NCBI GenBank assembly: GCA_905478225.1
Contig: CAJQHR010000008.1
Span: 62,001 to 126,000, forward strand
Direction: 5' to 3'
Source: an uncultured Crocinitomix sp.
GTDB lineage: Bacteria; Bacteroidota; Bacteroidia; Flavobacteriales_D; Crocinitomicaceae
Length of the DNA: 64,000 bases
Shown here: positions 33,844 through 43,132 of the stretch, in pieces
Numbering within the stretch: the stretch's first letter is position 1
Layout of the letters: each line of letters opens with the position of its first letter
Translations under genes and position numbers: made by a program
The notes under the pieces: model-generated
What the model was told of the DNA's origin: nothing
What the model saw: the letters and a program-made list of their open reading frames with translations, nothing else
Database searches by the model: none

Positions 33844-35311
33844 TCAATCGTTTTTTATAGATTCCGTCGCTCGTTATAACAGTTAGCAGGTAAATTCCCG
33901 ATTTAAAGTGACCTAAGTTCATTTCTTGACTGTTTAATGTTCCACCTTGCATCAATTGCCCATCAATACTATAAATGGAGTAGATCCCTTCTAAAATTAC
34001 CGGGATATTAATAATGTCATTAAACGGATTCGGATAAACAGACAAGTCAATGGTTTCCTGATAACTCGGCAATGAATTTGTGATGTCATCAAACTCCACT
34101 AAAAATCCATCTTCCCCATCTGTCAAAGGAGGGTAGGTCCATGCCGGAGCAACTTTTACGATTAAAATATTATTTCCTCCGGTTGAAAAATACTTGGTGT
34201 CAGCTAGGTACACGGCACCCAAATCGCGCGTTCTGTCAATTGCCTGACCGCGGTCATCACCAGCTTCTCCGTAAGTCTGTGCTGAGTGTTGTGCGTATAA
34301 AGGAGCAGGACTCATTTTCGCCATAAACATGTCGTAATTTCCGTCAACCACAGAGTAACCATACGTTTTTGTTTCTCCCACATACGCATAGTCCTGATCA
34401 TATTTGATAGAGATATCATTAATGGCATCACTATTAAAGGTTGTGTTTATAAAAACTGTATCATATATCTCATTTCCAGCATTGTCGAGTCGATACATCC
34501 ACATGTTTTGCTTCTCTGTAGGAAAGCTTGCACCGTTTGATCCACCGAAACTGTATAAATCATCCACAACTTGTACTGCATTAAATTGATCGTTATATTC
34601 TGAGCCTATTGTCCTGTCCCAGCCTAAGTTGCCGTCAATTCCAAATTTAGCTATGTAACCATCATAAGAATCTACGCCACCATCACCAATTCCGCCACAT
34701 AAAACAATAGAGTCTCCGTCAAAATCAATATCGGTGAAAAAGCTAGGCTCCGTTAGATCCATAACATGCTCCCAAAGCATTATTCCTTCATCATTTGTTC
34801 TAACAATGTAGCCACTGCGCATACCGTCGTTATAACTGTAGGTTTCTCCCGCCAGCACAAATCCGCCATCAGGCAACTGAATTAAACCAAAAGCTTGATC
34901 CCAGTTAGAACCGCCAAAATACACCTCCCAAAGCGGTAATCCTTCAGCGTCAATACGGACTAAATAAAAATCAAATCCGCCAGCGCCGAAACTATTCGTA
35001 TAACCTGCAATTGCATAAGTAGAGTCGGATGTAATTACGAGGCTTTCTCCCCATTCAGAGCCTGTGCCGCCATAATTGTGTGACCATAAAAATTCGCCAT
35101 CTTCATCCAACTTTAGCAAGTAGGCCTCTGCATCAGATGAAAAACTGCTGGATGAACCAGTAATAACATAGCCCGTATCATTGTCTTGCTTGATGTCACG
35201 GCCATAATCATAGCCTGAATTCCCGTATGCTTTTAGAAATGAATTACCCTGTCCATAGCTGGCTGTTAAGCCAAGACAAAGTAGAAAAGTTGTATATTTT
35301 AAAATGTGCAT
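33833..35311 (-). CDS. T9SS type A-sorted beta-propeller-like secreted protein
   Basis: 492 aa. Signal peptide 1-20 (ends TASYG-Q). Residues 25-400 contain repeats of about 45-50 aa with patterns such as GYVITGSSSSF, YLLKLDEDGEFLWSHNYGG, TYAIAGYTNSFG and FVLAGETYSY, predicted as a propeller. The C-terminal 75 residues are a Por_Secre_tail sorting domain (LSVYPNPFNDIINI, YSIDGQLMQGG, GIYLLTV...KRLIKN). The protein should be exported by type IX secretion and held on or released from the surface. It is the last gene of a three-gene run (5-nt gap). Confidence 0.88.
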   Translation of the reverse strand: MHILKYTTFLLCLGLTASYGQGNSFLKAYGNSGYDYGRDIKQDNDTGYVITGSSSSFSSDAEAYLLKLDEDGEFLWSHNYGGTGSEWGESLVITSDSTYAIAGYTNSFGAGGFDFYLVRIDAEGLPLWEVYFGGSNWDQAFGLIQLPDGGFVLAGETYSYNDGMRSGYIVRTNDEGIMLWEHVMDLTEPSFFTDIDFDGDSIVLCGGIGDGGVDSYDGYIAKFGIDGNLGWDRTIGSEYNDQFNAVQVVDDLYSFGGSNGASFPTEKQNMWMYRLDNAGNEIYDTVFINTTFNSDAINDISIKYDQDYAYVGETKTYGYSVVDGNYDMFMAKMSPAPLYAQHSAQTYGEAGDDRGQAIDRTRDLGAVYLADTKYFSTGGNNILIVKVAPAWTYPPLTDGEDGFLVEFDDITNSLPSYQETIDLSVYPNPFNDIINIPVILEGIYSIYSIDGQLMQGGTLNSQEMNLGHFKSGIYLLTVITSDGIYKKRLIKN

Positions 35312-35316
35312 GCCTT

Positions 35317-36555
35317 TTATAATTTAAAATGTGCTGAGAGATTTACACTTCTCCCAAAACCATATTTTTTAGAAATATTCCCAATCATGTCGAAAGTGCC
35401 TAAACCAATATACACCTTGTCTTTTACCCAATAGTTTAAATCAATTCCCCATTGCAAACCACCAAATCCTCCGTATGAAAGCCTAGTTGATCCTGAGAAG
35501 TTGTCTGTTGGTGCATAATAAACACCTCCAAATAGATAGGGGAAATAATCTGAAGTTAAAATGGCCTTAAATCCTAAAATGGCTTGCAATTTTTTATCGC
35601 TATTGCGCATAGGCATTTTTTGGATTGCAAATTCAATTGGTAAAGTACTTACAATTGAACCTTTTTCTTGCTGTAAGCCCAATGTGTCAAGGAAGTTGTA
35701 TTGTTTTGATGGAGCATCCTCCGGTTGGTTGATAAAGTTTTTAATATCGAATCCCGTATAATTGGTCACTGAATCAATGGTATAGATATTCGTTTGATCG
35801 TTCCATGCAATTAAACCTAAGTTGCTAATTTTTAGGTTGATGATTTGTGCATTCCCTTTTTTGGTTTCGAATAAAAAGTTATAATTCAAATCAATGGAGA
35901 AACCGTGACCTTGCATTGCAAAATAGGGTGAAGTTAAGTCCGTTCGGAAACCAGCTCCCTGCAAGGCGAGGGATAGGCTATCATTTTCCGAGTAAAGAAA
36001 AGAATTGCTTAAACGACCCTGTGTTTGTTTCGATCCCGCTACATAGTTAATACGAAGGCTAGAAAGCGTTTGTTTATCAAATACACCAATACCAATTTTT
36101 TGGTAATGCATGTATTGTAAATGACTAAAGCTATAGTCTAAGGTGTCGCCAACACGATCGGCATTGCCATAAAAAACAGTGTGAAACAGATCGGATGATA
36201 AATTGGCTGAGACGAAGTGATTGTCTGAAAAAGAAGCGACAAACCCATATTTAGGATTTCCAATAGGATTGAAGCCTGCATTGTAATGCTCTATAGTTTG
36301 CTCGGCTTCAGCGCCAAAAGAATTGACCCTTTTTAAGCCGTTTGTGACTTGATCTTTAATGTCGCCCGTAATTGCGCCACCGAAAAGAAATTTGTCTAAC
36401 AAGTCGTTGTTAAACGCGTTGCTGGAATAATAATTGAACGACGAAACCCGTGTTAGGCTGCCTTCGGTGAGAGAATCTTCATAAACAGCTGTTAATTCTT
36501 GCGAAAACGCTGTCCATGACAAAACTAGGGCTAAAGTGATGAATACCTTTTTCAT
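35317..36555 (-). CDS. DUF5723-like outer-membrane beta-barrel protein
   Basis: 412 aa. Signal peptide 1-18 (ends TAFS-Q). The rest is Gly/aromatic alternating beta structure (FVASFSDNHFVSANLSSDLF, GHGFSIDLNYNFLF, FGGVYYAPTDNFSGSTRLSYGG) with a barrel-type C-terminus (SVNLSAHFKL). DUF5723 proteins of Bacteroidota have this size and pattern. Its start codon shares one base with the stop of the upstream lipoprotein gene (36555), so the two are coupled. Probably assembled in the outer membrane; function unknown. Confidence 0.75.
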   Translation of the reverse strand: MKKVFITLALVLSWTAFSQELTAVYEDSLTEGSLTRVSSFNYYSSNAFNNDLLDKFLFGGAITGDIKDQVTNGLKRVNSFGAEAEQTIEHYNAGFNPIGNPKYGFVASFSDNHFVSANLSSDLFHTVFYGNADRVGDTLDYSFSHLQYMHYQKIGIGVFDKQTLSSLRINYVAGSKQTQGRLSNSFLYSENDSLSLALQGAGFRTDLTSPYFAMQGHGFSIDLNYNFLFETKKGNAQIINLKISNLGLIAWNDQTNIYTIDSVTNYTGFDIKNFINQPEDAPSKQYNFLDTLGLQQEKGSIVSTLPIEFAIQKMPMRNSDKKLQAILGFKAILTSDYFPYLFGGVYYAPTDNFSGSTRLSYGGFGGLQWGIDLNYWVKDKVYIGLGTFDMIGNISKKYGFGRSVNLSAHFKL

Positions 36556-38120
36556 TATAAAGAAACGCTTATTTGAAGGTTAGAACGCAAATTAAATTCG
36601 AAGAATGTTTCAGGAGAGATTTTGATGTTCTCAGTTCCATCTGTTGTAAATGAAACTCTTAAAATTAGACGTTTCATTCTTTCTAGATTTTCAAATGTAG
36701 TTGCCGTAATCGGAAAACTAATTGAACCTTCCTGAGCTGCTGTTACAAAGGTGGCAGCATCAAAGCTTCCACCCTGAATTCCTGAATTACCGACAATTGA
36801 GTCAATTACATTATTGCTAGCATCTAGCAAATAAAAGGTAGCTTCAGCACCCATTGGAAATCCGTTGGTATAATTTAAGAGTACATCAGCTTCCCCTGGA
36901 GTAATTTCACCAGTGTCAACCCATTCAATGTCCAATGTGTCAACAATAGTCAAGTCATTGGCGCCAAAACTAAGGGGGAATTCGCCGTCTAAAAATAATT
37001 CCATTTTAGAACCGGGGAAGAACTCATCATTACCTGCAGAGATATTGCCAAACGGATTGATGTCCATTTTATAACCCACTTTTGCGGTGTTTGGTAAATT
37101 TTCAATAAAATCTGTAATGTTTGAATTTACATTGTTTATATCCAAAGGGTATTCGGAGGGAACGTAATCATAATAACCGCCGGAAGCAGGATCAATATTC
37201 ATGGTTGTATTTTTAGCTGGGAAATCCAAATCAACCATTGAACCATTGCGCATGTTAGTTCCTTCAAATAAAGAAATCTTCGCTTGTGCAACTAGATTAA
37301 AGCCATTTTTAACCGTGATCTTCATATCTATTGAATCAATATCAATAGATCCTGCCACAATTCTATTTAATTGTGAAAGACTCACAGTTGTTGTATCTGA
37401 AAAAGTGTATTGTCCGAAATAACCTCGTGCATATTTTGGTACCATGTCAATGAAAGAAAATCCAATTGTATTGGTGTCTGAACTAGTGATGGTATAGGTT
37501 TCCGTTTCTTCGTCCGACTGAACAATCGCGGTAACTCCAATCGTATTTACACCTAGGCCCTCTGTTCCTGTTAAGTTCATATTGAAGTCTGTCATGTCGG
37601 TTGTTTGCACCGATACAGATTCTACAACATCACCTGCTTCAAAATAATGAACCCCTCCAAAAGAACCCAATGGTCCAATGGCTTCAGGAATAATTAACGC
37701 AACTGACGCTTTACCTGGCCAAACAGAGGTGAGACGCGTCTCAATAAACCCTGAGCCAATTACTACTTCTTTTAATTCAATTCCGCCCAAATTTAAAACT
37801 TGGTTATATTCAGTGGGTTGAACATAGGCTGGAGAAATGTCCAATGAAGGAATTCCAATCGCTGTTTTTTCAACCACGCTGGTATCGGGTAGTTGAATGA
37901 GTGTGTCCAATGAAAATTCGAAAACTGGTTCATGAATCACTAACGACAAATACCCTTCCGTATTCGTTTCGGCATTGTCCTCAGCGACCATATCGTTAAT
38001 GGTCAAGTGCCCGTGTGCAATAGGAGCTGCCCAATTTGTGCTCCAAGTGGTTGCTTCTTTTTTACAAGCAACAAGCACAACACCAGCGAGAATAATTGAA
38101 ATAAGTGTTTTTTTGCGCAT
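36555..38120 (-). CDS. Large lipoprotein of unknown function
   Basis: 521 aa. Signal II: MRKKTLISIILAGVVLVAC with lipobox LVAC. The mature protein is beta-rich and Thr/Asp-rich (TTDMTDFNMNLTGTEGL, YDYVPSEYPLDI), with a hydrophobic end (NLQISVSL). No named family recognised, but similar lipoproteins precede DUF5723-like barrels in related genomes (recalled pattern, not verified). First gene of the run 36555-35317-33833; cell-surface or outer-membrane lipoprotein partner of the barrel is inferred. Confidence 0.75.
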   Translation of the reverse strand: MRKKTLISIILAGVVLVACKKEATTWSTNWAAPIAHGHLTINDMVAEDNAETNTEGYLSLVIHEPVFEFSLDTLIQLPDTSVVEKTAIGIPSLDISPAYVQPTEYNQVLNLGGIELKEVVIGSGFIETRLTSVWPGKASVALIIPEAIGPLGSFGGVHYFEAGDVVESVSVQTTDMTDFNMNLTGTEGLGVNTIGVTAIVQSDEETETYTITSSDTNTIGFSFIDMVPKYARGYFGQYTFSDTTTVSLSQLNRIVAGSIDIDSIDMKITVKNGFNLVAQAKISLFEGTNMRNGSMVDLDFPAKNTTMNIDPASGGYYDYVPSEYPLDINNVNSNITDFIENLPNTAKVGYKMDINPFGNISAGNDEFFPGSKMELFLDGEFPLSFGANDLTIVDTLDIEWVDTGEITPGEADVLLNYTNGFPMGAEATFYLLDASNNVIDSIVGNSGIQGGSFDAATFVTAAQEGSISFPITATTFENLERMKRLILRVSFTTDGTENIKISPETFFEFNLRSNLQISVSL

Positions 38121-38247
38121 TAATAACGTGTTTATTTAATTACGAAAATAACAATAAAATGGTTGGCTAACTGCGCATTATAAATAAACCATTAACATCA
38201 AATGTTAATAAGACCCTTCTGAGTTTAAGCAAATGACTGAATACTTT

Positions 38248-38255
38248 TATCTTTG
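38248..38255 (+). promoter_or_regulatory. -7 box TATCTTTG (DUF6495 gene)
   Basis: TAnnTTTG match 21 nt before the ATG at 38277, with TTTA 20 nt further upstream as a near -33 element. Confidence 0.5.
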
Positions 38256-38276
38256 ACGCATTAAAACTGTGATTGA

Positions 38277-38744
38277 ATGGCAAAGTATAGAGATTTAACG
38301 AAGGAAGAGCTCGTAACGTTTGAGAAAGAATTTGTTGCTTATTTAGTAGTAAATGGAATTGTTGCAGAAGATTGGGAGAAGATGAAGTTGGAGGAAAATG
38401 CAAAAGCCGAGGAAATAGTGAGCCTATTTAGTGATGTTATTATGGAGGGAGTGCTCCGAAAGATCAAATTTTTAGAGATTCGGACGAAAAGCTATGTGCA
38501 AGCCGTACAATGTTTAAGCGATAAGCTTTTGATGGTTGCTATAAGCTCAAAAGACAAAGCATATAATATGTCTGATTTTAAGCCAGAAACTCCGAAGGAG
38601 GTCATTGCAGATTATTTTGAAATGCACCAAGGAGAAAAGAAATATGATAAATCGCGAGAAGAAGTGTTGTTTGAAATGGTGACTCAGGGTTATGATATTT
38701 CGGACGGTACATTGTTTAAATCATTAATTCTAGCAACAGTTTAG
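38277..38744 (+). CDS. DUF6495 family protein
   Basis: 155 aa, cytosolic, helical N-terminal half (MAKYRDLTKEELVTFEKEF, VAYLVVNGIVAEDWEKMK), then FSDVIMEGVLRKIKFLEIR, a block conserved in this bacteroidal family. No catalytic motif. It precedes the HI0933-like flavoprotein by 5 nt and is likely co-transcribed with it; this neighbour pairing is the only functional hint. Family assignment is from memory of its conserved blocks. Confidence 0.75.
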   Translation: MAKYRDLTKEELVTFEKEFVAYLVVNGIVAEDWEKMKLEENAKAEEIVSLFSDVIMEGVLRKIKFLEIRTKSYVQAVQCLSDKLLMVAISSKDKAYNMSDFKPETPKEVIADYFEMHQGEKKYDKSREEVLFEMVTQGYDISDGTLFKSLILATV

Positions 38745-38749
38745 TCGAC

Positions 38750-39970
38750 ATGAAAGTAGCTGTAATAGGAGGTGGGGCAGCAGGTTTTTTTGCTGCCATT
38801 CACGCCAAGGAGAATTTTCCGGCGGCACAGGTCACCATTTTCGAAAAATCTAAAAAATTACTGGCCAAGGTAAAAGTTTCGGGAGGAGGTAGATGCAATG
38901 TTACCAATGGTTGTACTTCTATTACCGACTTGTCGAAAGCTTATCCGCGTGGCGAAAAAAAAATGCGCAAGGCGTTTAGTGTTTTCAATACGAAGCATAC
39001 CATGGAATGGTTTGAGAAACGAGGTGTTGAATTAACCATACAAGACGATAATTGCGTTTTTCCAGTTTCTCAGAATTCACAAACTATAATTGACTGCTTT
39101 TTAAATGAAACGCGACGTTTGGGTGTTGAAATTAAGACGGAGAGTCCCGTTCTTGCGCTAGAAAAGCTTGAAAACGAGCAAATTCAATTGAAGTTTAGAG
39201 GAGATAATGTTGTCGCTTATGATAAAGTAATTGTCGCTACGGGAGGTTCGCCAAAGCGACAGGGTTTGACCTGGTTGGAGGATTTGGGACATCAAATTGA
39301 AGATCCTGCTCCCTCTTTGTTTACTTTTAATATGCCTCAAGAAAAAATCACTGAATTGATGGGGATTGTGGTGGAAGAAACGATTACGAGAATTCAAGGC
39401 ACAAAGCTTAAATCAAACGGTCCTTTACTGATTACGCATTGGGGAATGAGCGGGCCATCAATTCTAAAATTGTCGGCATTTGGAGCACGCGTTTTGAGTA
39501 ATTTATCATATAGGTTTAAAGTTCAAGTAAATTGGGTTAATATTCATAATATCAACATAGTAGAAGAAGATTTGTTGAATTTAGTGAGGTTGCATTCTCA
39601 AAAACAAATCGCATCAATCCGTCCCTATTTTCTTCCCGATCGATTATGGCGTTTTTTAATTGAGAAGTTGGAATTAGATCCTGCTAAAAAATGGGATGAA
39701 CTTGGAAAAAAAGGCGTCAATAAAATAGTGAATATCCTCACAAATGATATCTATGATGTTGCCGGAAAAACAACGTTTAAGGAAGAGTTTGTAACCTGTG
39801 GCGGGATTAGTTTAGAGTCAATTGATTTTAAAACTATGGAAAGTAAGGTTTGTAAAAATTTATATTTTACTGGGGAATTAATGGATGTGGATGGAATTAC
39901 TGGAGGATATAACTTCCAAGCCGCTTGGACTACAGCCTTTATTGCAGGTAAACTAGAGCATTCAATATAA
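38750..39970 (+). CDS. HI0933/BaiN-like NAD(P)/FAD-dependent oxidoreductase
   Basis: 406 aa. FAD-binding GGGAAGFFAAIHAKE at the N-terminus, the family signature KVKVSGGGRCNVTN, GGSPKRQGLTWLEDLGH, THWGMSGPSIL and the C-terminal FAD loop FTGELMDVDGITGGYNFQAAW. Flavoproteins of this family (HI0933, BaiN) reduce or saturate hydrophobic substrates in some gut bacteria; the physiological role in most genomes is unknown. Follows DUF6495 closely; a broken WYL regulator begins 11 nt downstream. Confidence 0.92.
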   Translation: MKVAVIGGGAAGFFAAIHAKENFPAAQVTIFEKSKKLLAKVKVSGGGRCNVTNGCTSITDLSKAYPRGEKKMRKAFSVFNTKHTMEWFEKRGVELTIQDDNCVFPVSQNSQTIIDCFLNETRRLGVEIKTESPVLALEKLENEQIQLKFRGDNVVAYDKVIVATGGSPKRQGLTWLEDLGHQIEDPAPSLFTFNMPQEKITELMGIVVEETITRIQGTKLKSNGPLLITHWGMSGPSILKLSAFGARVLSNLSYRFKVQVNWVNIHNINIVEEDLLNLVRLHSQKQIASIRPYFLPDRLWRFLIEKLELDPAKKWDELGKKGVNKIVNILTNDIYDVAGKTTFKEEFVTCGGISLESIDFKTMESKVCKNLYFTGELMDVDGITGGYNFQAAWTTAFIAGKLEHSI

Positions 39971-39981
39971 TATTCGAAACT

Positions 39982-40929
39982 ATGAACAAGTTTGATCGGG
40001 TGGTCACAATTCTAATGCTCCTACAAACCAAAAAAATTGTACGTGCCTAAGAACTCTCCGATCGATTTGAAGTCAGTTTAAGCGCCATTTATAGAGATTT
40101 AAAAATCTTGGAAAACGCCGGGGTACCTATTCACGCTGAAGTCGGCGTTGGTTATTCATTAGTGGATGGATATAGCTTGCCACCTGTCATGTTTACAGAA
40201 AATGAAGCCACGTCATTTATTATAGCTGAAAAATTAGTTGCCACCATGACGGATGAAGACACGGCGCAAGTCTTTTCAGAAGCCGTGGAAAAAATCAAGG
40301 CCGTATTGCGATCAGATGAAAAGAAAAAATTGAACAAACTAGGTGATCACGTGCTCGTTTCGTCAAGAATGGAGGGGATTCGAGAAAGCACTATGCAACG
40401 CATGCCGCGCATATTGAGTAGTATTGATTCTAAAATAGTGCTTGAAATTGATTACGAGGTGGCTTACAACAAAGCATTCACCAAAAGAAGGATAGAACCT
40501 TTGGGCATTCACTTTTATTCCAACCACTGGCATTTAATTGCATACTGCCAGTTGCGCAAGGCGTATCGCGATTTTAGAATTGATCGCATACAAACTTTAA
40601 AAACCACGGAAGCCATTTCTGAAGGCGATCATCCAAACTTGAAAGAGTACCTGAGCGAAATGGCAGACCAGCAGGACTTAAGTAAGGTTATTGTTAGGTT
40701 TAAAGGGAATTCAGCTCAATATGCAAGAACTGAAAAATATTATCATGGATTTGTAGGTGAAGTTGAAAATGATGACGGCGTAACTATGGAGTTTTTAGCA
40801 CCATCAATTGATGGTACGGCGCATTGGTTTTTAATTTTTACTGACCAGATTGAGATTATTGAACCCAAGTGTTTAAAGGTAGTTATGAAGGAGTTAACTA
40901 AGAAGTTAGTTGATGTTCCTGGCGGTTGA
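39982..40929 (+). pseudogene. HTH-WYL (YafY-type) transcriptional regulator with in-frame TAA
   Basis: From ATG at 39982 the frame reads MNKFDRVVTILMLLQTKKIVRA, then TAA at 40048-40050, then ELSDRFEVSLSAIYRDLKIL, the second half of the helix-turn-helix. No frameshift; K, Q or E to stop by one base. The rest (273 aa from ATG 40108) is complete: WYL domain with YDVAYN-like EIDYEVAYNKAF, IHFYSNHWHLIAYCQLRKAYRDFRID and a C-terminal WCX extension. Translation from the internal ATG would give the ligand-binding part without DNA binding. Such regulators often control an adjacent SRPBCC gene, as found next (41186). Confidence 0.8.
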
Positions 40930-40998
40930 CATTTGTCAATTATCAACTACCAATTTTCAATGTATGCCTTTCACTGACTAAGCTGTAATTTTCAATTT

Positions 40999-41068
40999 TT
41001 TTCATCTAAAATCCAACTTTCAACTTTTCGACAAAAGCTCAGGGCAGCGCATCTAATATCTAAAACCC
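40999..41068. repeat. Dispersed intergenic repeat, copy 2
   Basis: Second copy of the element at 22537-22590: exact 16-mer GACAAAAGCTCAGGGC at 41030-41045, preceded by TTTTCATCTAA and followed by GCATCTAATATC. It lies in the 256-nt spacer between the broken WYL gene and the SRPBCC gene. Confidence 0.65.
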
Positions 41069-41185
41069 TCCTGACATACGGTTGTCACATGGTGACCTAT
41101 TTTTGTGTAAAATTTAAATTTTAAGAAAACATTAAGACGCGTAAGTTCCGTATTTTTAAACACTGACAAACAGGGGTTTTGGGAC

Positions 41186-41551
41186 ATGATGGCTCAAGGG
41201 GAATGGACGGAGAAATATATGTTCAATTGCCGATTAATATCGGAATATACAATTGGTTCAACCGTTAATTGGAAAGGGAGTTTTGGAGGGCATGAACAAT
41301 TTTTAACAGGAACACTTTTAAAAATCGATCCGCTGAAAACCTTTAAATACGCGTTGATTGATCCAAGTTTGTTCGACGCAGGAGATCCCACTAATTTTGT
41401 GATTATTACTTACGAAATTCGAGAACAGGGCGATAAGTTATTGCTGACCGTCTTGCATGAAACTAATGATGGTGATAAAGAGCGGATGCAAGATATCATT
41501 GGAGGCTGGGAAGGATTTATTTTTCCAGCGATTGAGGACTTGTTGCAGTGA
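41186..41551 (+). CDS. SRPBCC/AHSA1-like ligand-binding protein, N-terminus missing
   Basis: 121 aa as called from ATG at 41186. TEKYMFNCRLISEYTIGSTVNWKG and LKIDPLKTFKYAL, then VIITYEIREQGDKLLLTVLHE and GGWEGFIFPAIEDLL are typical of the AHSA1 branch of the START-like fold. The family normally has about 25 residues before this point, covering strand 1 and a helix with a W-D pair. In-frame DNA upstream (41108-41185) does encode a fitting stretch ending TDKQGFWDMM but has no ATG/GTG/TTG after a TAA at 41108, so the true start has probably been lost. Confidence 0.6.
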   Translation: MMAQGEWTEKYMFNCRLISEYTIGSTVNWKGSFGGHEQFLTGTLLKIDPLKTFKYALIDPSLFDAGDPTNFVIITYEIREQGDKLLLTVLHETNDGDKERMQDIIGGWEGFIFPAIEDLLQ

Positions 41552-41556
41552 ATGCA

Positions 41557-42456
41557 TTAGCCAAAATATTCTGAGTGAATGGCTACGGCCAGTTTGTCCG
41601 CCGCTGCGCTGTTCTCGCGGAACCATAATTCGGGCTCAATTAATTCAAGTTCAATGAGCGCCAATTCATTATTGTTGTCCCAAATAGCATCAACTCGTGC
41701 ATATATGGGCAATGTTTTACACGCTCTAGTGCCTTTTTCCGCAAAAGCAATTTCAGCTGAGCTAGCAGAGTAGGCGTGGGTGGTGCCGCCGTGGTCATCC
41801 TGAACGCGATAGTCACCCTCTTTCGCCAATTTTAAAATGGAGTGGCTGTATTTACCGTGAATGATAACATGGGATACCTCACCTTTTGTCAGGACATTCT
41901 TTTGAAAGGGTTGAAGGATAAAATCTTCTGCTTGAATGAGTTCTGCAAACAGTGTTTCATGTGCCGCATAGTTGTTTGGGTTTAAGCGATAAGTATGTCT
42001 CGCTGCTCCTGAAACGGTTGGTTTTATTACAGTTTCATTCCAACCGAGTTTTTGATGTAATTCAGCCAATGTTGTTTTACTCCCTCGTTTTATATAATGA
42101 CCTTCCACAGTATTTACTCCTTGCTCAGCTACGTCCTGCAAATAATGTTTGTCCATATTCCACAAAATTTGGGCCGCAGGATTGATTAATTGGGTGGTTT
42201 TAGAGATACGATTTAACCAATGTTTAAATTCATTGAAGCGGTGAAAATAATCCCAAGTCGACCGAAAGAGCAGTGTTTTACTACTTGACCAATCAAAATT
42301 TGGGTCTGCCCAATCTTTCTTGGTCACTTTGAGGCCTAAGCGCTCTAGTGCCTCTTGAACTAAGCGGTCTTCCAATAAAACCTGATCAACATACCAGTTG
42401 GTATCAGTTGGGTTTACGTATTGATTTTCAGTAAGAATGGTTACGTCGTAGCTCAT
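41557..42456 (-). CDS. ATP-grasp domain protein (RimK/glutathione-synthetase-like)
   Basis: 299 aa. N-terminal preATP-grasp half (LLFRSTWDYFHRFNEFKHWL, INPAAQILWNMDKHYLQDVA), then ATP-grasp elements: ETVIKPTVSGAARHTYRL (Lys and Gly-rich loop), DFILQPFQKNVLTKGEVSHVII, and the metal-binding end ARVDAIWDNNNELALIELELIEPELWF. ATP-dependent carboxylate-amine ligation is the family reaction; the acceptor is unknown. Transcribed convergently to the SRPBCC gene (5 nt between stops) and downstream of the GNAT pseudogene. Confidence 0.85.
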   Translation of the reverse strand: MSYDVTILTENQYVNPTDTNWYVDQVLLEDRLVQEALERLGLKVTKKDWADPNFDWSSSKTLLFRSTWDYFHRFNEFKHWLNRISKTTQLINPAAQILWNMDKHYLQDVAEQGVNTVEGHYIKRGSKTTLAELHQKLGWNETVIKPTVSGAARHTYRLNPNNYAAHETLFAELIQAEDFILQPFQKNVLTKGEVSHVIIHGKYSHSILKLAKEGDYRVQDDHGGTTHAYSASSAEIAFAEKGTRACKTLPIYARVDAIWDNNNELALIELELIEPELWFRENSAAADKLAVAIHSEYFG

Positions 42457-42473
42457 GGATGAAATTTTACGGT

Positions 42474-42993
42474 CTAAATATCGAAAGATTTATTGTTGAT
42501 TCGATAAAAAACCGAATCGATTATTCCTTCGCAGGGCGCATCTTTCCAAAATTCCATTCCAATTTTTTCTAGCACCCGAACAGAGGCTAAATTCGCGCGA
42601 GCTGTGCGTCCAATTACTTCTTCAATGCCTAATTCCTTAAATCCATATGCGATACAAGCTTCCGCGGCTTCGGTTGCATAACCTTTTCCCTAATTGCGTT
42701 GATGAAATCGATATCCTAAATCAACCATGCCGTCAGGATGCTTTTTTAAGCCACACCAGCCTAAGCATTCTCCTGTTTCTTTTAGTATAACTGTCCGGCT
42801 TCCGTATCCTGACGTTATAAGCATCATAGTTCTTAATAAGTAGACGGCTTTCCTAAATCGACTTAAATGGAAGGTCTCCCGTGTATAGCATAACCAGTTT
42901 GTCCTTGTTTAATTCATAAAAAGAGGAGGCGTCCACTGGATCAAATTCGCGAAGTAAGAGTCGATTTGTTTCAATTATGGGATGTGAACTCAC
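42474..42993 (-). pseudogene. GNAT acetyltransferase (RimJ/RimL-like), two nonsense codons and a frameshift
   Basis: From a GTG at 42993 the frame encodes IIETNRLLLREFDPVDASSFYEL (here abbreviated: ETNRLLLREF is the RimJ/RimL start), then TAG after FKSI; around 42820 one base is lost or gained and the next frame gives GYGSRTVILKETGECLGWCG and DLGYRFHQRN-TAG-GKGYATEAAEAC, where TAG replaces the conserved Trp of NWGKGYATEA. It continues through IGRTARANLASVRVLEKIGM to a stop at 42474. Total length fits the family (about 172 codons). Clearly non-functional. Confidence 0.85.
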
Positions 42994-43132
42994 GGATTAT
43001 AAGATTCATTCAAGAATAGAAAAATAGGCGTTTTTTGCCATAAACAGATAAAATTAGGAAGTTTTTCTCTTCAAATTCGAATAAACTGCTAAAAACTTGA
43101 TTTTTTGAGGATTATTTATTACAATAAGAGCT

